A stretch of 64,000 nucleotides of DNA from Streptomyces sp. NBC_00461 (GTDB taxonomy: Bacteria; Actinomycetota; Actinomycetes; Streptomycetales; Streptomycetaceae), in assembly GCF_036013935.1 (NCBI RefSeq), contig NZ_CP107902.1:2451001-2515000 (forward strand), in the 5' to 3' direction. This document shows, one piece after another, positions 1 through 8,732 of the stretch; positions within the stretch are counted from its first letter, which is position 1, and every line of letters begins with the position of its first letter. The position numbers and the translations under genes were made by a program. The notes below the pieces were generated by a model, which saw only the letters and a program-made list of their open reading frames with translations, was not told the origin of the DNA and ran no database searches.

Positions 1-82
1 TGCTGGTCGTGCTCGTCGTGCTCGTCGTGTTCATCGTGCCTGCCGAGACCGTGGTGTTCGTCGTGTTCGTCGTCATGTGCAT
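1..82 (-). CDS. 5' end of a divergent gene, cut by the window edge
   Basis: A minus-strand frame opens with ATG at 82 (a second ATG lies at 76) and runs off the left edge. The 27 or so visible residues are almost only Thr, Asn and Ser, encoded by a run of acg/aac codons. It is divergent from the MocR-type regulator at 124, and such regulators often control the gene next door. Function cannot be read from this fragment. In Streptomyces small AhpD-like proteins sometimes have Thr-rich starts, but that is only a guess. Confidence 0.45.
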   Translation of the reverse strand, partial: MHMTTNTTNTTVSAGTMNTTSTTSTTS

Positions 83-123
83 CAATCTACGAGCTGGAAA
101 GACCCGCTGTAGGGTGCATTTCC

Positions 124-1611
124 ATGGCGGAATCATGGGTCAATTCGGCGGAGCGGATCGGGGCCGACCTGCATCTGGAGCTGACCGCAGCGGGCGGGCG
201 GCGGGCCGCGCTCATCGAGGCGCTGCGCGAGGCCGTGCGCGGCGGGCGGCTCGCCCCCGGCACCCGGCTGCCGCCGTACCGCTCGCTCGCCGCCGACCTC
301 GGTGTCGCCCGCAACACGGTCGCCGACGCGTACGCGGAACTGGTCGCGGAGGGCTGGCTGACCGCCCGCCAGGGCTCGGGCACCCGGGTGGCGGCCCGTA
401 GCGAACCTCTCCGCCACGCTCCACGCGTGCCCCGGAACGCACCTGCACGCGCGCGTGGGTCCAAGGCACCCGCACACACGCGTGGCCCCCGGCACGATCT
501 GCGCCAGGGCACCCCGGACGCGTCCGCTTTCCCGCGTGCGGCCTGGCTCGCGTCCTACCGGCGAGCATTGCAGCAGGCGCCCAACGAGGTGTTCGGGCCC
601 GGTGATCCCGCCGGTCGGGTCGAGCTCAGGGAGGCGCTCACGGAGTATCTGGCACGCGCGCGCGGTGTGCGCACCGAGCCGGACCGGATCGTGATCTGCT
701 CGGGCTTCGCGCACGCGCTGCGCCTGCTCTTCGCCGGCCGGAACCGGATCCTCGGCGGACCACTGGCCGTGGAGGCGTACGGGCTGCCCTTCCACCGGGA
801 ACTGCTCACGGCCGCCGGCGTACGGACGGTGCCACTCCCCCTCGACGAACACGGCGCCCGTATCGACCGGTTGGCACGCGAGCGCGCCGTGCTGCTCACG
901 CCCGCCCACCAGTTCCCGACCGGCGGACCGCTGGCCGCCGACCGCCGTTCCGCGGTGGTCGACTGGGCACGCGCGCGTGGCGGAGTGGTCCTGGAGGACG
1001 ACTACGACGGGGAGTTCCGTTACGACCGCAGGCCCGTCGGCGCCGTCCAGGGTCTCGATCCCGAGCGGGTGATCTACATCGGCTCGGTCAGCAAGAGCCT
1101 GTCACCCGCGGTGCGGCTCGGGTGGATGGTGCTGCCCGGGCGGTACGTGGACGGCGTGCTCGCGGCCAAGGGCGAGCGGGAGGCGTGGGCGAGCGTCCTG
1201 GACCAGCTGAGCCTCGCCGACCTCATCACCTCGGGGTCGTACGACCGTCATGTACGGCGCATGCGACAGCGATACCGGAGCCGCCGCGACCGACTCGTCA
1301 CGGCACTCGCCCCGCACGCGCCGCGGATCGAGGTGACCGGAGTCGCGGCCGGACTGCACGCGGTGCTGCGACTGCCGCCGGGCACCGAGCCGTCCACCGT
1401 CAAGGCCGCCACCTGGCAGGGCGTCGCGCTCGACGGGCTCGCCGAGTTCCGGCACCCGGACACCGACGCGGCCTCGGCCGCGCCCGACGGTCTCGTGGTG
1501 GGCTATGCGACGCCCTCGGAACACGCCTACGGGACCGCACTGGACGCGCTGTGCCGGATCCTGCCGCCGGGCGACCCCGACCACCCCGACGACCCCGACG
1601 ACCCCGCGTGA
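124..1611 (+). CDS. MocR/PdxR-type GntR regulator with aminotransferase domain
   Basis: Transcription regulator of the MocR class, 495 residues, the usual family length. Residues about 25-95 form a GntR winged helix (PPYRSLAADLGVARNTVADAY). Residues about 130-480 form a fold-type-I aminotransferase-like domain with LEDDYDGEFRY and the PLP-lysine motif SVSKSLSPAVRLGW. Family members use PLP or an amino-acid adduct as effector and activate or repress a divergent target, here the gene starting at 82. The C-terminus is a short DPDHPDDPDDPA run coded by a small gac/ccc repeat. The start at 124 follows a weak gtaggg ribosome site. The specific target pathway is unknown. Confidence 0.9.
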   Translation: MAESWVNSAERIGADLHLELTAAGGRRAALIEALREAVRGGRLAPGTRLPPYRSLAADLGVARNTVADAYAELVAEGWLTARQGSGTRVAARSEPLRHAPRVPRNAPARARGSKAPAHTRGPRHDLRQGTPDASAFPRAAWLASYRRALQQAPNEVFGPGDPAGRVELREALTEYLARARGVRTEPDRIVICSGFAHALRLLFAGRNRILGGPLAVEAYGLPFHRELLTAAGVRTVPLPLDEHGARIDRLARERAVLLTPAHQFPTGGPLAADRRSAVVDWARARGGVVLEDDYDGEFRYDRRPVGAVQGLDPERVIYIGSVSKSLSPAVRLGWMVLPGRYVDGVLAAKGEREAWASVLDQLSLADLITSGSYDRHVRRMRQRYRSRRDRLVTALAPHAPRIEVTGVAAGLHAVLRLPPGTEPSTVKAATWQGVALDGLAEFRHPDTDAASAAPDGLVVGYATPSEHAYGTALDALCRILPPGDPDHPDDPDDPA

Positions 1612-1757
1612 TCCACTCGCCGACGGGACAGTTCTCACCGCTGCTCGGCACCCATCAATTCAGCAGCAGCACAAGGGAGTTCAGAGGTCCAGAAGTCCAG
1701 AAGTCCATAGGTTCCGGAGCCGGAAGCCAGAGGTTCAGCGAACATCACGCAACGCCG
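1612..1757. other. Convergent intergenic spacer
   Basis: Lies between the end of the MocR regulator and the end of the DUF397 gene. It contains short direct repeats (ccagaagt copies around 1690-1705) but I see no strong hairpin and no gene. Confidence 0.4.
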
Positions 1758-2012
1758 TCACGAGAGCAGGAAGTCGGCTTCCCCCGCCTTGGCACCCTGG
1801 ATGAACGCCGTCATCTCGTCGGTGGTGTAGATCAGCGCCGGCCCGTCCGGGTCGGTGGACTGGCGTACGGCGATCCGGCCGTCGGCGAGCTTCATCGCCT
1901 CCAGGCAGTTCCCGCCGTTGCCGCCGCTCCACGGCTTGTGCCAGCCCTCGCTGCCCAACTCCCGCGCGGGCATGCCGTTGTAGACGTGTTCGCGCGGCTT
2001 GATGCGATCCAT
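1758..2012 (-). CDS. DUF397 small protein paired with XRE regulator
   Basis: 84-residue protein of the DUF397 family. It carries the family hallmarks GNCLEAMKLADGRIAVRQS and a C-terminal FIQGAKAGEADFLL. The ATG at 2012 directly abuts the TGA of the upstream XRE gene, so the two are translationally coupled. In Streptomyces such pairs (WhiJ-like regulator plus DUF397) are abundant paralogues. Xre-DUF397 pairs have also been proposed as toxin-antitoxin-like modules from genome analysis. The role of this copy is not known. Confidence 0.88.
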   Translation of the reverse strand: MDRIKPREHVYNGMPARELGSEGWHKPWSGGNGGNCLEAMKLADGRIAVRQSTDPDGPALIYTTDEMTAFIQGAKAGEADFLLS

Positions 2013-2873
2013 TCACAGCTCCTTGCGGAGGTCCCGGAGGATCTCCTTCGTGCGATGTGCCGTCGCGGCCTGCGCCGCCATGCGGTCCATGACCTCGAGG
2101 TGGGTCGCCACCTCCGCGCGCGCGTCGAGATAGACGGCGCCGGTCAGGTACTCGCTGTAGACCATGTCCGGCAGTTCTGACATGGCAAATCGGAACAGCA
2201 CGAAGGGCCCGTACGTGCCGGGGTGCGGCCCGTTGGTGAACGGCGCGACCTGCAGGGTCACGTTGGGCAGCTTCGCGGCCTCGAGCAGCTTGTCGATCTG
2301 GGCACGCATCACCTCCGGGCCGCCGACGGGGCGGCGCAACGCGGTCTCGTCGAACACGGCCCAGAACCGGGGCGCGCCCTGACGGGTGAGCAGTTCCTGG
2401 CGTTGTATGCGCAGGGCCACATGACGCTCGATGTCGTCCGGCCTGGTCTGGCCGATCGCGCCCGACCGCAGCACTCCTCGCGCGTACTCCTCGGTCTGCA
2501 GCAGGCCGGGCACGAAGTGCGGATCGTACGAGCGGATCAGGGCGGCCGCACCCTCCAGGCTGACGTACATGGAGAACCAGCCGGGCAGGATGTCGTGGAA
2601 CCGCTGCCACCAGCCCGGCCTGTTGGCCTCCTCCGCCAGCCGTACGAAGGCGTCGGCCTCCTCGTCCGAGACGCCGTAGGACTTCAGGAGCAGCTGGAGG
2701 TACGGGATTTTGAGGCCGACCTCGGCCATCTCCATGCGGCGGACGGTGGCGGGGGCGACACGCAGGACGCCAGCCGCCTCCTCGCGCTTGAGGCCGGCGC
2801 GCTCCCGCAGTTCCAGCAGACGGCGGCCGAGGACGACTTGACCGACCGTCGGCGCGGACCGCGGTTCACTCAC
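2013..2873 (-). CDS. WhiJ-like XRE regulator with DUF5753 domain
   Basis: Helix-turn-helix regulator of about 286 residues. An XRE-type HTH lies near residues 10-70 (LRERAGLKREEAAGVLRVAP). A DUF5753 C-terminal domain follows (YDPHFVPGLLQTEEYARGVL and later TLQVAPFTNG). I choose GTG 2873 (V-S-E-P-R-S); the reading frame stays open to an ATG at 2912, but residues ahead of VSEP do not look like family sequence. It is coupled to the DUF397 gene and divergent from an RsbW-like ATPase at 3092, the arrangement of whiJ/abaA-type developmental loci. Confidence 0.88.
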   Translation of the reverse strand: MSEPRSAPTVGQVVLGRRLLELRERAGLKREEAAGVLRVAPATVRRMEMAEVGLKIPYLQLLLKSYGVSDEEADAFVRLAEEANRPGWWQRFHDILPGWFSMYVSLEGAAALIRSYDPHFVPGLLQTEEYARGVLRSGAIGQTRPDDIERHVALRIQRQELLTRQGAPRFWAVFDETALRRPVGGPEVMRAQIDKLLEAAKLPNVTLQVAPFTNGPHPGTYGPFVLFRFAMSELPDMVYSEYLTGAVYLDARAEVATHLEVMDRMAAQAATAHRTKEILRDLRKEL

Positions 2874-3029
2874 GCTCCACCTCCACTGGCCGCCGAGAGT
2901 CCGAAAAAGCATGCTGACAGCCCTACGGCGCCATTCGAAGACCTATTCGAAGATCTGTACGGATCTCCGTCGATCCCAACTGGCGCCGCTCAAGGTGCTG
3001 TTGCGAGCAGTGTGCCACGGCACTTCACC

Positions 3030-3075
3030 GTGTCACACGCACTCTGCATTTTTCAGAGTGACACTTGCCAAGTGT
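3030..3075. promoter_or_regulatory. Nested inverted repeats between XRE regulator and ATPase genes
   Basis: Three dyads overlap here: GTGTCAC (3030-3036) with GTGACAC (3058-3064); CACTCTG (3040-3046) with CAGAGTG (3054-3060); and ACACTT-gcc-AAGTGT (3061-3075). They sit in the divergent region, 17-62 bases before the ATPase start. I infer an operator for the adjacent XRE protein. Farther towards the XRE gene ATTCGAAGA is repeated directly at 2933 and 2945. Confidence 0.5.
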
Positions 3076-3091
3076 TCACGGCGGGGCGATA

Positions 3092-3724
3092 GTGGCAAGC
3101 GTGATTCCGTCCGCGCCCTTAGGAACAGACGCTGCCGCAGGCCGCCCCCTCGGTCTCGGTGCCGCCCCGGGAGTGAGGCCCGACAGGGCCGCTGCCGAGC
3201 GCCGGTTCCGTTTCGAGCTGGCCGCACATCCGGGCTCTCCCGCGCAGGCCAGACGCCTGACGAGGGCCCGGCTGAACGTGTGGTCGGTGTGCGAGGACAT
3301 CTGCGACACCGCGACTCTGGTCATCTCCGAGCTGGTCACCAACGCCCTCATGCACACGGCGAGCAGCCACATAGTCTGCGAGCTGCACGGCGGTGACGAC
3401 CTGGTCCGCATAGCCGTGCGTGACGAGGGTTGCGCACCGGGTGAGCCCCATCCGTCGCGGGCGCGGCCCGATGAGGAGCACGGGAGGGGATTGCTCCTCA
3501 TCGACGCGCTCTGTGACGCATGGGGCGCCCATGAACACGGCCCGGGGCTGCTGGTCTGGGCGGAGCTGCCGCGCAAGGCGGACACACCCCGTCACGACTG
3601 CGGCCCCTGCAACGATCTGGGCTGGGGAGCCCGCCCCAAGCCGGGCCCGGCCGGCGGTTCGGGCGACGAGGACGAGACCGAGGCGCACCACCGGCAGCAC
3701 GGGACGGGAGGCGCATGGCGGTGA
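3092..3724 (+). CDS. RsbW-like ATP-binding (HATPase) protein
   Basis: About 210 residues with a GHKL ATPase domain of the anti-sigma-factor type. Visible motifs are the N-box VISELVTNALMHT, the G1 box VRDEG and the G2 box HGRGLLLIDAL. No phosphoacceptor or sensor domain is present. The start is uncertain: GTG 3092 or GTG 3101 fit the mean family length better than an upstream ATG at 3065. It overlaps the next gene by 10 bases, so the two are coupled. Streptomyces carry dozens of such proteins, often beside XRE-DUF397 pairs; they may bind sigma factors or other regulators. The C-terminal 40 residues are low-complexity. Confidence 0.85.
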   Translation: MASVIPSAPLGTDAAAGRPLGLGAAPGVRPDRAAAERRFRFELAAHPGSPAQARRLTRARLNVWSVCEDICDTATLVISELVTNALMHTASSHIVCELHGGDDLVRIAVRDEGCAPGEPHPSRARPDEEHGRGLLLIDALCDAWGAHEHGPGLLVWAELPRKADTPRHDCGPCNDLGWGARPKPGPAGGSGDEDETEAHHRQHGTGGAWR

Positions 3725-4155
3725 GGGCTGCGTCCGGGGGTCAGGTGCTGAGCCTGGACACGCTGGTCCGCCTCCGGCGCGGACTGCACACGCCGGGTGC
3801 GCCCCAGCGGCTGCCCTTGCCCGAGGGCATGACGACCCCGCTGGGCTGCGACGCGGTGGAGGTGCCCGCGCGCTTCGGCCCGCTGGTGCTGCCTCGGCTG
3901 CCACGCGTGGGGTGCGTCTACGCCGACGAGGCGCACTGGTGGTGGCTCGTCCCCTCCGACTCCGACTACGCGCTCGAGTGGCCGGAGCCCACGCAGTACG
4001 CCGCCGGGGCGGTAGTTCCGGACGCCCCGGCGGTCCCCGACCTCATCCACCGGCCGTCCGGCACGGTCCCCTACACCCCGCCGATCCCGCTGTATCTGGT
4101 CCTGTGCCGGGTCACGGGGACGACACCCGTATGGTCACGACCGGCCGCCGCGTGA
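3715..4155 (+). CDS. Conserved hypothetical protein coupled to HATPase gene
   Basis: 146 residues, no domain I can name. It has a Trp cluster HWWWLVPSDSDY near the middle and a Pro-rich C-terminal half (YTPPIPLYLVLCRV). The ATG is preceded by a good GGGAGG site and overlaps the end of the ATPase gene, which suggests co-translation and a joint role. No signal peptide and no clear membrane segment. Confidence 0.75.
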   Translation: MAVRAASGGQVLSLDTLVRLRRGLHTPGAPQRLPLPEGMTTPLGCDAVEVPARFGPLVLPRLPRVGCVYADEAHWWWLVPSDSDYALEWPEPTQYAAGAVVPDAPAVPDLIHRPSGTVPYTPPIPLYLVLCRVTGTTPVWSRPAAA

Positions 4156-4290
4156 CCCTCGTGATTGCGTAAACATCGCCCTCTCAGGGCGTACGCCAGC
4201 GCGCTGATCCCTCTCCGACATACGCCCTCCCCCGATGGACCCGGCCCCGCGATAGTGGCCGTTCGTCGAGGTGAACCGGGGGAGGCTTCG

Positions 4291-6333
4291 GTGGGGATGA
4301 CACAGGGCTCGGGCCGACGGGGGAAGACACAGGGCCCGGGAGGGCGAGGGAAGACACAGGGCCCGGGAGGGCGGGGGAAGAGGGGCAGTGTCGAGGCACC
4401 CGAGGTTTCCGAGGCACCCGAGGTCTCCGAGTCGGAGCAGCTGCTCTTCGGGGGGCCGTTGCGCTACGACATGGGCTGGAACCAGCACCGGGACGCGTTT
4501 CTGGAGCTGAACTTCCGGGCCATGGTGACGCGGCTGCCGGCCCTGCTGGGGTCGAGTTTCCGGCTCGCCTGGCAGGCCGACCGGCGGGCGGCGCGGACCG
4601 TGCTGATGGCCGAGGTCGGCCGGGGCGCGATGCAGGCGGTGAGCCTGCTCGCGGTCAACAGCGTGCTGGGCCGGCTGATCACCGGCGGTCCGATCGAGGA
4701 CCGGCTGCGCGGCGCCGTTCCCGCGCTGGTCGCGATGGCCGCGGTCATGCTGGTCGGGGCGCTGCTGCGGGCGGCGTCGACGTATGCCACCGGACGCCTT
4801 GAGCCCAAGGTGGAGCGGGTGGCCACGGAGCTGTATCTGGAGCGGGCGGCGGCCGTGGAGCTGGCCGCGATCGAGGACCACGCGTTCCACAAGCTGCTGG
4901 ACACCGCGCAGTACGGCGCCTCCTCGGCCCGGCGGATGATCTCGTACGCCACGCGCGTGGTGAACGCGATGATCTCGCTGATCGCGGCGGCGAGCGTGCT
5001 GACCGTGCTGCACCCGGCGCTGCTTCCGCTGCTCGCGACGATGACGCTGCCGAGCGCGTGGAGCGCGCTGACGAACGCCCGGCGCCGCTACGAGTCCTTC
5101 CACATCTGGGTGCAGCACGCGCGTGCCGGGCATCTGATCAGCGGGCTGCTCACCGAGCCCGCCGCCGCACCGGAGATCCGGGTGCACGGCATCGGCCCCT
5201 TCCTGCTGCGTCACTTCCGCGCGATGTCGGAGGCCGCGGAGGCGGAGCAGGCCCGGCTGGCCCGGCTGGCCGCGCGCACCGGGCTGATCGCGGCGACCTG
5301 GACGGGCCTCGCGACCGTGGCGACGTACGCGACGCTCGGCGGGCTGCTGCTCACCGGAGCGATGGCCCTGTCGGTGGCCGGCACGGCCGTGATCGCGATC
5401 CGCACGGGTTCATCGAGCCTGGACAGCCTCGTCCTGGAGATCAACGCGCTCCACGAGGAGGCCCTGTTCGTCGGCGATCTGCAGAAGCTCTACGTCGAGG
5501 CGGCCGAGCGGGCGATTCCGGTCGGCGGCCACCCGCTGCCCGAGGACCCGCGGGAGATCCGCTTCGAGAACGTCACCTTCAGCTATCCGGGCGAGTCGGC
5601 CCGCCCCGCCCTCGACGACGTCACGCTCACCCTCCCGCTCGGCCGGATCGTGGCGCTGGTCGGCGAGAACGGCTCCGGCAAGACGACCCTGATCAAGCTG
5701 CTCGCGGGCCTGTACACGCCGGACGCGGGCCGGATCCTGTGGGACGGCGTGGACGCGGCGACCGCGGACCGGCACCAGCTCGCCGAACGGGTCGCCATGC
5801 TGGCCCAGGACTTCAAGCGCTGGCCGTTCACGGCCCGTGTCAATGTCGCCGTCGGACGCTCCTCGGTGCCTCTCACCGAGGAACGCATGGCCACGTCACT
5901 CGCCCAGGCCGGGGCGCAGGACGTGGTGGAGGATCTGCCGCGCGGCCTGGACACCCTGCTGGCCCGCAACTTCAGCGGCGGCCACGAGCTGTCGGGCGGT
6001 CAGTGGCAGCGGCTCGGCATCGCGCGGGCCGCCTACCGGCGCGGCCGGATCCTGGTCGTGGACGAACCGACGGCGGCGCTGGACGCGCGGGCCGAGCTGG
6101 AGGTCTTCGAGAAGATCCGTGCGCTGGCCTCGGCCGGCCAGACCGTCGTCCTGATCACCCACCGGCTGGCGTCGGTGCGCCACGCGGACCTGGTGCACGT
6201 CCTCGACCAGGGCCGCCTCGCGGAGTCCGGCACCCCGGACGAGCTGCTGGCGAGCGGCGGCATCTACGCGGAGCTGTACTCGCTCCAGGCGGAGCAGTTC
6301 ACGGCGCCGGTGCCCGCCCCGAAGGCGGGCTGA
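4291..6333 (+). CDS. ABC transporter, fused permease and ATPase
   Basis: About 680 residues. A membrane domain spans roughly residues 90-400, followed by an ABC ATPase with Walker A ALVGENGSGKTTLIK, signature LSGGQWQRLGIARAA, Walker B RILVVDEPTAAL and the H-loop ITHRLASVRHADL. I choose GTG 4291 because gggggagg lies 7 bases upstream; the open frame extends to 4165. Before the first membrane helix the protein has a low-complexity tail from three 27-bp DNA repeats and a doubled EAPEVS. Substrate is unknown; the family includes peptide, lipid and drug exporters and works as a dimer. Confidence 0.9.
   Translation: MGMTQGSGRRGKTQGPGGRGKTQGPGGRGKRGSVEAPEVSEAPEVSESEQLLFGGPLRYDMGWNQHRDAFLELNFRAMVTRLPALLGSSFRLAWQADRRAARTVLMAEVGRGAMQAVSLLAVNSVLGRLITGGPIEDRLRGAVPALVAMAAVMLVGALLRAASTYATGRLEPKVERVATELYLERAAAVELAAIEDHAFHKLLDTAQYGASSARRMISYATRVVNAMISLIAAASVLTVLHPALLPLLATMTLPSAWSALTNARRRYESFHIWVQHARAGHLISGLLTEPAAAPEIRVHGIGPFLLRHFRAMSEAAEAEQARLARLAARTGLIAATWTGLATVATYATLGGLLLTGAMALSVAGTAVIAIRTGSSSLDSLVLEINALHEEALFVGDLQKLYVEAAERAIPVGGHPLPEDPREIRFENVTFSYPGESARPALDDVTLTLPLGRIVALVGENGSGKTTLIKLLAGLYTPDAGRILWDGVDAATADRHQLAERVAMLAQDFKRWPFTARVNVAVGRSSVPLTEERMATSLAQAGAQDVVEDLPRGLDTLLARNFSGGHELSGGQWQRLGIARAAYRRGRILVVDEPTAALDARAELEVFEKIRALASAGQTVVLITHRLASVRHADLVHVLDQGRLAESGTPDELLASGGIYAELYSLQAEQFTAPVPAPKAG
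4297..4377 (+). repeat. Three 27-bp tandem repeats in ABC transporter N-terminus
   Basis: Units at 4297-4323, 4324-4350 and 4351-4377 share the core acacagggcccggg. The last two differ at one base. They encode a basic Gly/Lys/Arg repeat (KTQGPGGRG) at the cytoplasmic N-terminus. Such in-frame repeats vary in copy number between strains. Confidence 0.85.
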
Positions 6334-6362
6334 CGTCACCTCGGACCGTCACCTGAACCCGC

Positions 6363-6548
6363 TCAGGCCGTCACGTCGGCCGCCTCACCCGGGCGGACGA
6401 TCACCAGGAACATGTCCGTCGCCAGGTCCATGACCACCTCGGCGGGCAGTCCTTCCAGTCGCCGCGCATGCGCGAACTCCTCCGCGGGCCACGAGCCTCG
6501 CGGCCCACCTGCGGGAAAGCGTTCGAGCACTGTTCGCCCGTTCACCAT
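6363..6548 (-). CDS. Small conserved hypothetical protein
   Basis: 61 residues starting MVNGRTVLERFPAGG. The start at 6548 follows a clear GGAGG site; the open frame continues to 6674 but that part is poor in coding signal. The C-terminal half holds VVMDLATDMFLVIV. No known domain. It converges on the ABC transporter gene with a 29-base gap. Confidence 0.7.
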   Translation of the reverse strand: MVNGRTVLERFPAGGPRGSWPAEEFAHARRLEGLPAEVVMDLATDMFLVIVRPGEAADVTA

Positions 6549-6699
6549 CTCGCACCTCCAGAAAGCGTCGTTGTTGGAGTTAACGCCTTCCAGGGGCCGA
6601 ACGCCTCGCTCAGTTGCGGGACTGAGACGTAGTTGACACTCGTTCACTGCGGAGTGTGAAGTTCCGGTCACCATGCGGTCACATGCGCTACCGAACGTG

Positions 6700-7389
6700 T
6701 CAGCTCTCGTACTCGTCGTGATACCGGACGCGCTCGCTCCCCGCCGGCGCCCCGAGAGCAGAGGCGCGCCCCTTGGGCTCCTCCCACTCCTCCTGCCGGC
6801 CCAGCGCGGTCAGGTCGAGGAAGCCGGTGGTCGAGCCGAGCCCGTCGAGGCCTCGCTCGTACGTCGAGTAGGTGTGGAAGACCCGCCCGCCGTCCCGCAG
6901 GAAGCAGCTGACGCCGGGCCGCTCGACCGACTCCCCCTCGCGCTGCAGGGTCACGTCGAAGTCGCGGTTGAAGTCGCTGCCGTACGACGAGTACCAGGGC
7001 ACCGTCCACCCCATCCGCGCCTTGAACGGCAGGATCTTCGTGTACGGCGCCCGGGAGACGGTCGCGAACGTCGTCCCCCGCGCCCCCAGATGCGCCAAAT
7101 GCCCGATCTGATCCAGGAACCCCGAACAGCTGCGGCAGCCGGTGTCCCACTCGGGCGCGAACATGAAGTGGTAGACGACGAGTTGGAGCCGTCCCTCGAA
7201 CAGGTCGGGCAGGGTGGCCTTCCCGTCGCCGCCCTCGAAGACGTACTCCTCGTCCACCTCGACCATCGGCAGCCTGCGCCGCTCGGCGTTGAGCGCGTCG
7301 CGCGCGCGTGTGGCGGCCTTCTCCTTGGCGAGCAGTTCCTCGCGTGCGGCACGCCACTGCTCGCGCGAAACGATCTCCGGAAGCGACAT
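6700..7389 (-). CDS. DUF899 thioredoxin-like protein
   Basis: 229 residues of the DUF899 family, which has a thioredoxin-like fold. The motif DTGCRSCSGFLD carries a CxxC pair at about residues 81-84. Also typical are YHFMFAPEW before it, and FLRDGGRVFHTYSTY and STTGFLDLT in the C-terminal half. The biochemical activity of the family is not established, though redox chemistry is likely from the fold. It is a single gene between two unrelated neighbours. Confidence 0.88.
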   Translation of the reverse strand: MSLPEIVSREQWRAAREELLAKEKAATRARDALNAERRRLPMVEVDEEYVFEGGDGKATLPDLFEGRLQLVVYHFMFAPEWDTGCRSCSGFLDQIGHLAHLGARGTTFATVSRAPYTKILPFKARMGWTVPWYSSYGSDFNRDFDVTLQREGESVERPGVSCFLRDGGRVFHTYSTYERGLDGLGSTTGFLDLTALGRQEEWEEPKGRASALGAPAGSERVRYHDEYES

Positions 7390-7500
7390 GGCCCCTCCTG
7401 TACAACGGTCCGTTCCGGGTGGTGACCGACGGGAGGGGCGGAACTCATCGCCGCCCGGCAGATTTTTTCGAGCAGTTCCGGCAGGTTCTTCTCGACGGGT

Positions 7501-8676
7501 TCAGGTCGAGTACGTCACCGGGAGTTCGACCAGGCCTCGAGCGCGCAGGGAGCGGCGCCACCGCAGCTCGTCGTCCGCGAGGCCGAGTTCGGGGAAGCGC
7601 TCCAGCAGAGCGGCCACGGCGATCTCGGTCTCGGCGCGGGCCAGGGGTGCGCCCAGGCAGTGGTGGATGCCGTGGCCGAGGGCGAGGTGACCGGAGGCGT
7701 CGCGGGTCAGATCGAGTCGGTCGGGGTCGGGGAAGCGGTCCGGGTCGCGGTCGGCGGCGGACGGGGACACCCAGACCGTCTCGCCGGCGGGGACGGTGAC
7801 ACCTCCGATGGTCACGTCCTCGACGGGGAAGCGCCGGATGGCGAGCAGCGCGGGGCCTTCATAGCGGAGGAACTCCTGTACGGCGGCCGGCAGTTGCGTC
7901 ATGTCCTTGCGCAGGGCGGCCAGCTGCTCGGGGTGTTGCAGCAGAGCGAGCACGGCGTTGCCGATGAGCTGCACCGTGTTCTCGTAACCGGCGAAGAGGA
8001 TGAGGAAGGCGAGGGACATCAGTTCGTCCTCGCTGAGCCGGTCGCCCTCCTCGCGCACGGAGATCAGGTCGGACAGCAGGTCGTCGGCGGGCGCGCTGCG
8101 CTTGTCCGCGAGAAGCCTGGTGAAGTAGCCGAGCATGGCGACGACCGCTTCCCTGGCGGCATCGGGCCGCGCAGCCGGGTCCGGGGCGACGAGGGTGTCG
8201 GTCCAGACGCGGAAGTCCAGGCGGTGCTGGTCCGGGATGCCGAGCAGGTCGCAGATGACGGTGATCGGCAGGGGCGCGGCATAGGCGGCGATCAGGTCGG
8301 TGGTGCCGTGCGGGCCGAGCGCGTCGAGGAGTCGGTCGGCGGTGCGGCGGATCGGCCTGCGGAGCTGCTCCATGCGGCGCGTGGTGAAGGCGCGGCCGAC
8401 CAGGCGGCGGATGCGGGCGTGGTCGGGCGGGTCCATGTTGAGGAGGTTGGCGTCGAGCGCGGGCGGCAGGGAGAAGCCCTTGTAGGTGCCCGCGGTGGCA
8501 TGCCGTTTGTCGAGCGAGAGCCGCGGGTCGGCGAGGGCCGCGCGTACGTCGTCGTAGCGGGTGACGAGCCAGGCGGGCGTGCCGTCCGGTCCGGCGATGC
8601 GGTGCACGGGCGCGGTGTCGCGCAGCCGCCGGTAGACGTCGTAGGGGTGGTCGAGGAGGCCGTCGGCGGGATCCAT
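7501..8676 (-). CDS. Cytochrome P450
   Basis: 391 residues, normal for a soluble actinobacterial P450. The I-helix oxygen-binding motif is FAGYENTVQLIG, the K-helix ExxR is EFLRY, and the haem loop is LGHGIHHCLGAPLAR with the proximal Cys. The haem loop begins with Leu where Phe is usual, a variant seen in CYP107-like enzymes. No ferredoxin gene is adjacent, so redox partners must come from elsewhere. The ATG at 8676 lacks a clear ribosome site. Substrate unknown. Confidence 0.92.
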   Translation of the reverse strand: MDPADGLLDHPYDVYRRLRDTAPVHRIAGPDGTPAWLVTRYDDVRAALADPRLSLDKRHATAGTYKGFSLPPALDANLLNMDPPDHARIRRLVGRAFTTRRMEQLRRPIRRTADRLLDALGPHGTTDLIAAYAAPLPITVICDLLGIPDQHRLDFRVWTDTLVAPDPAARPDAAREAVVAMLGYFTRLLADKRSAPADDLLSDLISVREEGDRLSEDELMSLAFLILFAGYENTVQLIGNAVLALLQHPEQLAALRKDMTQLPAAVQEFLRYEGPALLAIRRFPVEDVTIGGVTVPAGETVWVSPSAADRDPDRFPDPDRLDLTRDASGHLALGHGIHHCLGAPLARAETEIAVAALLERFPELGLADDELRWRRSLRARGLVELPVTYST

Positions 8677-8681
8677 GGGTT

Positions 8682-8723
8682 CAGCCTAGGGGCGCCGGGG
8701 CCCAGCCTGGGGGCGCCGGGGCC
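8682..8723 (-). repeat. 21-bp tandem duplication just upstream of the P450 gene
   Basis: Two adjacent 21-base copies, 8682-8702 and 8703-8723, differ at one position (cagcctaggggcgcc and cagcctgggggcgcc). They begin 6 bases before the P450 start codon and occupy the place of the ribosome site and promoter. No gene lies in the remaining few bases up to 8732. Confidence 0.75.
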
Positions 8724-8732
8724 GCTGCGAGA

